Positions 6,489 through 11,979 of a DNA stretch of 11,979 nt are shown piece by piece. The position numbers and the translations under genes are program-made. The DNA comes from Sulfurimonas sp. (lineage in GTDB: Bacteria > Campylobacterota > Campylobacteria > Campylobacterales > Sulfurimonadaceae). The notes under the pieces were generated by a model, which worked only from the letters and a program-made list of their open reading frames with translations, was not told the DNA's origin and made no database searches. Where the stretch lies: the NCBI GenBank assembly GCA_027083475.1, contig JALWON010000386.1, positions 1 through 11,979 of the forward strand. The letters are read 5' to 3'. Numbering within the stretch: the first letter of the stretch is position 1; each line of letters begins with the position of its first letter.

Positions 6489-6494
6489 ATTATA
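6489..6494 (-). promoter_or_regulatory. Putative -10 box of the hisF operon
   Basis: The minus strand reads TATAAT here, 28 bases before the hisF ATG at 6460, with AGAGGA in between. The position expected for a -35 element (about 6512-6517) overlaps the left end of the parS-like site, so ParB bound there could affect transcription. That last point is inference. Confidence 0.5.
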
Positions 6495-6513
6495 TCCTTT
6501 TTCGCTTAGAAAA

Positions 6514-6529
6514 TGTTTCACATGAAACA
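6514..6529. other. parS: parS-like site, 15 of 16 matches
   Basis: TGTTTCACATGAAACA differs from consensus parS only at position 9 (A for G). The flanks extend the match to ATGTTTC/GAAACAT. It lies in the 164-base gap between the divergent hisF and CZB genes, 3.4 kb from the perfect copy. Single central substitutions occur in functional parS sites of other bacteria, so it is probably bound by ParB. Confidence 0.7.
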
Positions 6530-6589
6530 TAGAGAGAACTCTTATGAAAAATATTTTAGGAGTTTAGAAATCTTTAATGTATAAAATAC

Positions 6590-6595
6590 TATAAT
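6590..6595 (+). promoter_or_regulatory. Putative -10 box of the CZB-domain gene
   Basis: A perfect TATAAT at 6590-6595 lies 29 bases before the ATG at 6625. GGAG (6613-6616) gives a ribosome binding site eight bases before the start. No clear -35 is seen. Confidence 0.55.
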
Positions 6596-6624
6596 GAATT
6601 TAATATAAATATGGAGTAGCATAA

Positions 6625-7092
6625 ATGGAAAAAGAAGAAGTTGTTAACCATTTAAGAGCCGCAAAAGCAGCACATATAAAATGGGTACAAAAAGCGAAGT
6701 TGCTCATCAGTGGTTTAGAAGTAGAAGAAGATGCAATTCCCGTAAATTCCACAGAGTGCAAATTTGGAAAATGGTTTTATGGTGATGGACAGATGCTCAA
6801 CTCTTTGGCAAATAATCCTATGGAAGCCATGGCAAGTATAGAGAGTCTCCATTTTAAACTGCATGATGTCTATCTACAAATTTTTAATATTTATTTTAAC
6901 AAGGCAAAGGGTGGTTTTTTTACGAAACTGCTTGGACTGAGAAGAAGAAATGTTAATGAGGTAGAGTCTAAAGTTGCAGCAGAACATTATGTAGAGATGG
7001 AAAAGATTTCAAAAGAGTTATTAGAAGAAATCAATAGACTTGAGCGAAGACTTATCGCTGTATCAGAAGATAAGATTAGGACTTTAGTATAA
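6625..7092 (+). CDS. Stand-alone CZB (chemoreceptor zinc-binding) domain protein
   Basis: The 155-residue soluble protein carries the CZB zinc site. His17 in AHIKWVQ, Cys45 in ECKFGKWFYGDG, and His76 and His80 in SLHFKLHDVY reproduce the family's one-Cys, three-His pattern and the C-x-F/L-G-x-W core. CZB domains usually sit at the C-terminus of chemoreceptors or diguanylate cyclases and sense zinc or oxidants such as hypochlorous acid through the reactive zinc-cysteine. Here there is no methyl-accepting, GGDEF or membrane region. The rest is a basic linker (about 95-110) and a charged helical C-terminus (about 115-150) that could form a coiled coil. It has its own promoter and is monocistronic. 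It may deliver a zinc or redox signal to a separate partner; the partner is unknown. Confidence 0.88.
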   Translation: MEKEEVVNHLRAAKAAHIKWVQKAKLLISGLEVEEDAIPVNSTECKFGKWFYGDGQMLNSLANNPMEAMASIESLHFKLHDVYLQIFNIYFNKAKGGFFTKLLGLRRRNVNEVESKVAAEHYVEMEKISKELLEEINRLERRLIAVSEDKIRTLV

Positions 7093-7115
7093 AGTTTTTA
7101 CTTTCTTTGCTCCAA

Positions 7116-7151
7116 ACTAAATATACTTAGCAAAGTGTAAGTATATTTAGT
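7116..7151. repeat. Perfect 14-bp inverted repeat between the CZB gene and ksgA (possible operator or hairpin)
   Basis: ACTAAATATACTTA (7116-7129) and TAAGTATATTTAGT (7138-7151) are exact inverted copies separated by the 8-base GCAAAGTG. The right arm holds possible -10 strings (TATATT, and GTATAC at its edge) just 15-25 bases before the ksgA ATG. The stem is mostly A/T and is not followed by a T run, so it is unlike a normal terminator. A regulator-binding dyad over the promoter is a reasonable reading; an mRNA-stabilising hairpin after the CZB gene is the alternative. Confidence 0.75.
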
Positions 7152-7165
7152 ATACACTCCATTCT

Positions 7166-7939
7166 ATGAAAAAAGAAAACGTTGTAGCAAAGAAAAAGTT
7201 TGGACAAAACTTTCTAAAAGATGAGAGCGTTTTAAGAAAAATCGTCGAATCGATGCCCAAAAATGATAATAAGATTGTCGAGATTGGACCTGGCTTAGGT
7301 GATTTAACTAAATTTTTAGTTGATGTCAAAAGTGTTGAAGCTTTTGAGGTAGATACCGATTTATGTAAACTGTTACAAGATACCTTCAAAAAAGAGATTG
7401 CTACCAAGCGACTCCACTTCCATTGTGGGGATGTTTTACAAGCTTGGCAGAGTTCTTTGATAGATGAGCCGTATGACTTGGTGGCAAATTTGCCATACTA
7501 TATAGCTACGAACATCATACTCAAAGCACTCGAAGATCCAATGTGTAAGAATATCTTAGTAATGGTACAGCTTGAAGTAGCAGAAAAATTTTGTGCGACA
7601 CATGGTGAAAAAGTATTTGGCTCTTTGGGTATTATTACTCAAAGTGTAGGAGAAGCGGCAATTGTTGTCAAAGTCCCTCCAACTGCGTTTGATCCACAGC
7701 CAAAAGTTGATTCTGCTGTTTTTTTGATACAAAAGAGTAGAGATAGAAGCGATAAAGATTTTGAGCGCATGTTAAGAGTTGCATTTAGCCAGCCTCGAAA
7801 AACTTTGATGAAAAATCTCTCTTCTGAGTATGAAAAGCCAAAGCTTATAGATGCATTTGATGCATTAGAACTTACATTAACCATTCGCCCTCATCAACTC
7901 AGCACGAAGGACTATCACCAACTCTATAAAATACTATAA
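7166..7939 (+). CDS. rsmA: 16S rRNA (adenine1518/1519-N6)-dimethyltransferase
   Basis: RsmA (KsgA) dimethylates two adjacent adenines in the 3' terminal loop of 16S rRNA late in 30S assembly. The 257 residues match the family. KKKFGQNFLKDE (about 9-20) is the N-terminal signature, VEIGPGLGDLT (38-48) the SAM-binding motif I, and NLPYYIATNII (108-118) catalytic motif IV with N108-L-P-Y. FDPQPKVDSAVF is a conserved C-terminal string. The ATG at 7166 puts the signature at the usual distance from the start, but there is no clear Shine-Dalgarno before it (ACTCCATTCT), which is unusual beside its neighbours. It opens the operon with rnj 16 bases downstream. The ksgA-rnj pair recurs in Campylobacter and Helicobacter, from memory. 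Confidence 0.95.
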   Translation: MKKENVVAKKKFGQNFLKDESVLRKIVESMPKNDNKIVEIGPGLGDLTKFLVDVKSVEAFEVDTDLCKLLQDTFKKEIATKRLHFHCGDVLQAWQSSLIDEPYDLVANLPYYIATNIILKALEDPMCKNILVMVQLEVAEKFCATHGEKVFGSLGIITQSVGEAAIVVKVPPTAFDPQPKVDSAVFLIQKSRDRSDKDFERMLRVAFSQPRKTLMKNLSSEYEKPKLIDAFDALELTLTIRPHQLSTKDYHQLYKIL

Positions 7940-7955
7940 AAATACAGGAGTTTGG

Positions 7956-9911
7956 ATGTCAGAAGAGAATAAAGAGGTTGTGCAAGAAGCAAAACCACAA
8001 ACAGACAAAAAACCAAATAACAGAAGACCAAATAACAGAAACCGTAAACCTAACCCAAATAAAAACCCGAATGCAAAAGAGGGTGAAAAACCAACAGGCA
8101 AGAAACCTGCGAATGCAAATCGCAATAAAAATCGTAACAATCGCTACAAGCGCCAACCTGCACCAACAGATGAAAATCTGAGAAAGTTTGTTAGCAAAAA
8201 TCAAGAAGCGCATAAGCAGAGACAAAACCCTCATTTTAAAATTGATTTAAACACAAAAGCAAAAATCCGTGTGACTCCACTTGGGGGCTTAGGTGAAATT
8301 GGCGGAAATATTATGGTGTTTGAGACTGAAAAAGAGGCAATTTTAGTCGATGTCGGCATGAGTTTTCCTGATGAGACGATGCACGGTGTTGATATTTTAA
8401 TTCCTGATTTCGCTTATCTTCGTGAGATTAAAGATAAGATTGTGGGTGTGATTATTACCCATGCACACGAAGATCACATCGGGGCTATGCCGTATCTTTA
8501 TAAAGAGATGCAATTTCCTATCTATGGAACACCTTTACCATTAGCGATGATTGGGAACAAATTTGATGAGCATCATATTAAAGAGCATCGTAAATATTTT
8601 CACCCTATTGTCAAACGCGAAGTGTATAAAATAGGAAATGATTTTGAAGTGGAGTGGATGCATATGACCCACTCTATCATCGATTCTTCTTCTGTTGCGA
8701 TTACTACTGAAGCAGGAACGGTAATCCATACGGGTGACTTTAAGATTGATTATACACCTGTAGATGGCTATGCTGCAGATTTACATAGATTGGCACATTA
8801 TGGTGAAAAAGGTGTTTTATGCCTTTTGAGTGATTCAACCAACTCACATAATCCTAATCCAACAGGTTCTGAAAAAAGTGTTGGCCCTGCCCTAGAGAGA
8901 GTTTTTGCCAAGGCAGAGGGAAGAATTATTTTATCTACTTTTAGCTCCAACATTCACCGTGTGCAACAAGCGATAGAACAAGCCATGAAATATAACCGTA
9001 AGGTATGTGTCATTGGGCGTTCAATGGAGCGTAATCTTGAGCTGGCAATGCAGTATGATTACCTGCGTTTTCCAAAAGGGCTCTTTGTGGATGCTGATGA
9101 AGTGGTACGCATGGAAGATAAAGATGTGCTGATTGTCACAACAGGATCTCAAGGGGAGGCAAACTCTGCTCTTTTTCGTATGAGTATTGGTGAGCATAGA
9201 CATATAAAAATTAAACCAACAGACCTTGTTGTCCTCTCTTCTCGTGCTATTCCTGGAAATGAAGGGAGTATCTCCGGTATGCTCAATTACCTCCAACGTG
9301 CAGGTGCAAGGATTGAGATGAGTAAAGATATTCATGTCTCTGGGCATGCTTCGATGGAAGAGCAAAAATTGATGTTGCGTTTGGTCAATCCAAAATTCTT
9401 TTTACCAATTCATGGTGAGTATAACCATGTCACACGCCATAGTGAGACAGGTGTAGCATGTGGTATTCCTGAGAGAAATATTTTACTCATGACTGATGGC
9501 GAGCAGATAGAAATTGCACCAAAATATATGCGAAAAGTGAAAACAGTGAAAACTGGAAAAACATATATTGACAATCAAAATAACAATAAAATAGAAGATG
9601 ACATTATTTTAGATAGACAAAAATTGGCTTCTGATGGTGTGGTGATGATGGTTGTTGAGGTAAGTGAGCAAACATCAAAAATGTTATCACATCCAAAGGT
9701 AACCACTTTTGGAATTGTACCAGACAAACAAGATAAGTTTTTTGCCAAAGAGATGCAAGATATCATAGAACACTTTTTGATTAATATGAAACCTGGACTC
9801 ATAGATAATGCCAAAGCCTTAGAGAATGACCTTCGCCAAGTGGTACGAAAACATATTTTCCGTAAAATGAAAAAGTATCCACTGATTGTGCCACATATTT
9901 TAGTCCATTAA
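7956..9911 (+). CDS. rnj: Ribonuclease J with an Asn/Lys/Arg-rich N-terminal extension
   Basis: RNase J is a metallo-beta-lactamase/beta-CASP nuclease with 5'-to-3' exonuclease and endonuclease activity. It is the main mRNA decay enzyme in Campylobacterota, where RNase E is generally absent; in Helicobacter pylori it works with the helicase RhpA. The catalytic core starts at about residue 100 (IRVTPLGGLGEIGGN). Metal ligands are visible in THAHEDHIG (H169, H171, D173, H174), MTHS (H239) and HTGDFKID (D261). The beta-CASP region includes SGHAS (H464) and PIHGEYNH (H486). The 651-residue length exceeds the roughly 555 of Bacillus enzymes because residues 1-95 are a disordered-looking, strongly basic tail rich in Asn, Lys, Arg and Pro. 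H. pylori RNase J also has a long N-terminal extension. ATG at 7956 follows AGGAG by about six bases. Confidence 0.95.
   Translation: MSEENKEVVQEAKPQTDKKPNNRRPNNRNRKPNPNKNPNAKEGEKPTGKKPANANRNKNRNNRYKRQPAPTDENLRKFVSKNQEAHKQRQNPHFKIDLNTKAKIRVTPLGGLGEIGGNIMVFETEKEAILVDVGMSFPDETMHGVDILIPDFAYLREIKDKIVGVIITHAHEDHIGAMPYLYKEMQFPIYGTPLPLAMIGNKFDEHHIKEHRKYFHPIVKREVYKIGNDFEVEWMHMTHSIIDSSSVAITTEAGTVIHTGDFKIDYTPVDGYAADLHRLAHYGEKGVLCLLSDSTNSHNPNPTGSEKSVGPALERVFAKAEGRIILSTFSSNIHRVQQAIEQAMKYNRKVCVIGRSMERNLELAMQYDYLRFPKGLFVDADEVVRMEDKDVLIVTTGSQGEANSALFRMSIGEHRHIKIKPTDLVVLSSRAIPGNEGSISGMLNYLQRAGARIEMSKDIHVSGHASMEEQKLMLRLVNPKFFLPIHGEYNHVTRHSETGVACGIPERNILLMTDGEQIEIAPKYMRKVKTVKTGKTYIDNQNNNKIEDDIILDRQKLASDGVVMMVVEVSEQTSKMLSHPKVTTFGIVPDKQDKFFAKEMQDIIEHFLINMKPGLIDNAKALENDLRQVVRKHIFRKMKKYPLIVPHILVH
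8012..8041 (+). repeat. Two tandem 15-bp units in the RNase J N-terminal extension
   Basis: ACCAAATAACAGAAG (8012-8026) is followed at once by ACCAAATAACAGAAA (8027-8041), differing only in the last base. The units encode the repeated PNNR peptide. The 15-base period keeps the reading frame, so copy-number change would lengthen or shorten the basic tail without breaking the gene. Confidence 0.75.
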
Positions 9912-9920
9912 GAGCAAAAG

Positions 9921-10508
9921 ATGTCTGATTCACACAATAATATGCAATTTGAAAATGCTGTAAAAGTCATGATGGAGCATGTGGGTGAAGATTCACAAAG
10001 AGAGGGCTTGCTTGACACACCAAAGCGTGTAAGAAAGGCGTATGAGTTTATGTATGGAGGGTATAAAGAAAATCCCAAAGAGATACTCTCAAAAGCACTC
10101 TTTAGCAGCTCAAATGATGAGATGGTGCTTGTTAAAGATATAGAGTTTTACTCGACTTGTGAGCACCATCTCCTGCCGATTATTGGTCGTGTGCATGTAG
10201 CTTATATTCCTGATGGCAAGGTTGTAGGGCTTTCAAAAATCCCGCGTGTTGTCAATGTTTTTGCCCGCCGTATGCAGATTCAAGAGCAACTGACAGAACA
10301 GATTGCAGATGCTATTATGGATGCTATTGCACCTAAGGGAGTTGCTGTTGTGATTCAAGCACGCCATATGTGTATGGAGATGCGCGGTGTAGAAAAAATC
10401 AACTCCACAACAACCTCCTCTGCCCTGCGGGGTCTGTTTAAAAAAGATGAAAAAACACGGAGTGAATTTTTCTCTTTAATTAATTCTCCAACGCATACAC
10501 GTTTTTAA
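9921..10508 (+). CDS. folE: GTP cyclohydrolase I
   Basis: FolE converts GTP to 7,8-dihydroneopterin triphosphate, the first step of tetrahydrofolate synthesis (and, in many bacteria, of queuosine precursors); it works as a toroidal decamer in the cytosol. The 195 residues fit the bacterial type IA enzyme. STCEHHLLP carries zinc ligands Cys80 and His83, and ARHMCMEMRG carries the third, Cys151. The substrate-pocket string VVGLSKIPRVVNVFARR follows the zinc loop. The gene begins nine bases after the rnj stop and ends five bases before fliI, clearly within the operon. Its ribosome binding site is poor (AAGAG), so translation may depend on ribosomes arriving from rnj. Confidence 0.96.
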   Translation: MSDSHNNMQFENAVKVMMEHVGEDSQREGLLDTPKRVRKAYEFMYGGYKENPKEILSKALFSSSNDEMVLVKDIEFYSTCEHHLLPIIGRVHVAYIPDGKVVGLSKIPRVVNVFARRMQIQEQLTEQIADAIMDAIAPKGVAVVIQARHMCMEMRGVEKINSTTTSSALRGLFKKDEKTRSEFFSLINSPTHTRF

Positions 10509-10513
10509 AACAA

Positions 10514-11821
10514 ATGCCTTTTACTTCTCTCAAAGAAAAACTCTCGAGTGCAAATTATTCTGTCTCTTTTGGAGAAGTCGTGAAAATTAATGCGACGGTG
10601 ATTACGGCTACTGGGCTGAATGTTAGTATTTCTGATATTGTTCGTATTGTCTCTAATGCTACAGGACAAGAGACGATAGGGATGGTCACAGAGATAGATG
10701 GCAATACATTTTTTATCACACCCTTTAGTTTTGTTGAAGGGTTTTGTTCTGGCGATAAGGTTTTTTTAGACTCGACGGGATTAAATATCGCCATTGGTGA
10801 TGCCCTGCTTGGACGAGTGGTTGATCCCTTTATGCGACCTATAGATGGCAAAGGGAGTATTCATAACTCTAAGCTCTCCCCTATCATTAAAGCCCCGATT
10901 GCTGCTATGAAACGCGGCATGATAGATGAAGTTTTTAGTGTGGGTGTAAAATCTATAGATGGACTCCTGACTTGCGGTAAGGGACAAAAACTTGGAATTT
11001 TTGCAGGAAGTGGTGTGGGAAAATCTACACTTATGGGCATGATTGTCCGTGGAGCAGATGCCCCTATTAAAGTTGTCGCACTTATTGGTGAGCGTGGTCG
11101 GGAGGTACCTGAGTTTATAGAAAAAAATCTTGGAGGCGACTTGACCAATACAGTTATCATCGTTGCCACTTCAGATGATAGCCCTCTAATGCGAAAATAT
11201 GGTGCGTTTGCTGCTATGAGTGTGGCGGAACACTTTAAAGATCAGGGCTTAGATGTTTTGTTTATTATGGATTCGGTCACACGTTTTGCGATGGCACAGC
11301 GTGAGATTGGGCTCGCACTTGGGGAACCCCCTACTTCTAAAGGCTATCCGCCCTCCTCTTTAACACTTTTACCGCAACTCATGGAGCGTGCAGGAAAAGA
11401 GGAAGGCAAAGGAAGCATTACAGCATTTTTTACGGTGTTGATTGAGGGGGATGATATGAGTGACCCTATTGCCGATCAGTCACGCTCAATCTTAGATGGG
11501 CATATTGTACTCTCTCGTGAAATGACCGATTTTGGAATCTACCCTCCTGTGCATATTTTAAACTCTGCCTCACGGGTGATGAATGATATTATCAATGAGG
11601 AACATTTTCGAGCTGTACTTAAATTTCGGCGTTATTACACGCTGCTTAAAGAGAATGAAGTACTTATTCGGATTGGTGCTTATACACAGGGGAGCGACAG
11701 CGAGCTTGACATGGCCATTGCAAAAAAAGAGGCAATGGAAAAGTTTATCTCCCAAGGGGCAACCTATCAAAACCCTTTTGAGGATACTCGTGAAACACTT
11801 ATCGCTATGATGAGTGAGTAA
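10514..11821 (+). CDS. fliI: Flagellum-specific type III export ATPase
   Basis: FliI is the hexameric ATPase at the base of the flagellar export gate that helps deliver rod, hook and filament proteins. The 435-residue length is normal. A small N-terminal beta-barrel-like domain (about 1-95) precedes the RecA-like core. AGSGVGKST (164-172) is the Walker A loop, GERGREV holds catalytic Glu193, and VLFIMDSVTRFAMA contains the Walker B Asp253. The GEPPTSKGYPPS segment and LMERAG are typical of FliI and related secretion ATPases rather than of F1-beta. No other flagellar or injectisome gene is in the window; FliI is preferred over a type III secretion ATPase because of the folE-fliI pairing, which from memory also occurs in Campylobacter. 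There is no visible Shine-Dalgarno before the ATG, and folE ends five bases earlier, so coupling is likely. Confidence 0.92.
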   Translation: MPFTSLKEKLSSANYSVSFGEVVKINATVITATGLNVSISDIVRIVSNATGQETIGMVTEIDGNTFFITPFSFVEGFCSGDKVFLDSTGLNIAIGDALLGRVVDPFMRPIDGKGSIHNSKLSPIIKAPIAAMKRGMIDEVFSVGVKSIDGLLTCGKGQKLGIFAGSGVGKSTLMGMIVRGADAPIKVVALIGERGREVPEFIEKNLGGDLTNTVIIVATSDDSPLMRKYGAFAAMSVAEHFKDQGLDVLFIMDSVTRFAMAQREIGLALGEPPTSKGYPPSSLTLLPQLMERAGKEEGKGSITAFFTVLIEGDDMSDPIADQSRSILDGHIVLSREMTDFGIYPPVHILNSASRVMNDIINEEHFRAVLKFRRYYTLLKENEVLIRIGAYTQGSDSELDMAIAKKEAMEKFISQGATYQNPFEDTRETLIAMMSE

Positions 11822-11979
11822 AAATTTCAGAATTCACCCACTTATCTCTGTCGATGATATTGTTGCCATCTTGGGTAATAGCCAATCTTTTTTTGGAGAG
11901 TTTTTCATACATATTCATGAGTGTTTTTATTTCGCAGTCACTTCCAAAAATGTCGATATAGGAGTAGATAATATTTTGG
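11805..11979 (-). CDS. Unrecognised protein, C-terminal 57 residues only (gene enters from the right edge)
   Basis: The minus strand is open from the window edge to a TAG at 11807-11805, giving a 57-residue C-terminal fragment with ordinary composition (IIYSYIDIFGSDCEIKTLM, then RLAITQDGNNIIDRDKWVN). The other two minus frames hit stops within the last 60 bases, which supports this frame. I see no family signature; it is too short to assign. The gene converges on fliI, and the two stop regions overlap by 17 bases. No terminator hairpin is visible between them. Confidence 0.55.
   Translation of the reverse strand, partial: QNIIYSYIDIFGSDCEIKTLMNMYEKLSKKRLAITQDGNNIIDRDKWVNSEIFTHSS

Noticed and set aside
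7934..8234. Minus-strand hydrophobic ORFs opposite the RNase J tail
   Set aside because: They are the antisense reading of an Asn/Lys/Arg-rich stretch, which automatically gives Phe/Leu/Ile-rich, membrane-like peptides.
11782..11797. Possible fourth parS-like site in the fliI 3' end
   Set aside because: Only the right half-site (CGTGAAACA) matches well, 12 of 16 overall with a broken palindrome; this is expected by chance.
1..11979. CRISPR array, tRNA, rRNA, insertion sequence or defence island
   Set aside because: No regular spaced repeats, cloverleaf, transposase or terminal repeats were found; nearly all sequence is explained by core genes.

Overview
The window looks like chromosomal DNA of a free-living Campylobacterota (Epsilonproteobacteria) bacterium, probably Sulfurimonas/Sulfuricurvum-like. 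The basis is low GC, dense AT-rich promoters, and gene pairings typical of the phylum: purB next to nrdA and an RluA-type synthase, ksgA next to RNase J, and folE next to fliI. The genus is inferred from protein character and gene order, not from a database search. There is no rRNA, tRNA, CRISPR array or insertion sequence.

Layout. Positions 1-2325 (minus): purB followed by nrdA (N-terminal 327 residues only). A compact divergent promoter at about 2349-2370 separates purB from an RluA/RluD-family pseudouridine synthase (2429-3343, plus, TTG start). Positions 3344-3688 are AT-rich and hold a probable 48-residue small ORF and a hairpin terminator. A 78-residue gene with a HicB-like look follows on the minus strand (3689-3925). 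Positions 3971-6460 (minus) are a tight operon of hisF, a short nucleoside-phosphorylase-superfamily protein, rlmN, and a 32-residue single-pass membrane protein; the last three overlap by ATGA. Positions 6625-7092 (plus) are a stand-alone CZB zinc-binding protein. Positions 7166-11821 (plus) form a second operon: ksgA/rsmA, rnj (RNase J), folE, fliI. The final 175 bases hold the C-terminus of an unrecognised convergent minus-strand gene whose stop lies inside fliI.

The main theme is nucleotide and RNA metabolism. PurB and NrdA make purine and deoxynucleotides, FolE opens folate synthesis from GTP, HisF releases the purine intermediate AICAR, RluA-like, RlmN and RsmA modify rRNA, and RNase J degrades and matures RNA. 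FliI, the flagellar export ATPase, ends the RNA/folate operon.

The most notable non-coding signal is three sites matching the ParB-binding sequence parS (TGTTTCACGTGAAACA): a perfect 16/16 copy inside the RluA-like gene (3108-3123), a 14/16 copy at 3393-3408 and a 15/16 copy at 6514-6529. Together with neighbours that, from memory, flank the origin in Campylobacter jejuni, this suggests an origin-proximal centromere region. Other points are a perfect 14-bp inverted repeat in front of ksgA, two small proteins likely to be missed by automatic annotation, and an Asn/Lys/Arg-rich N-terminal extension on RNase J. No complete new multi-gene system is evident.
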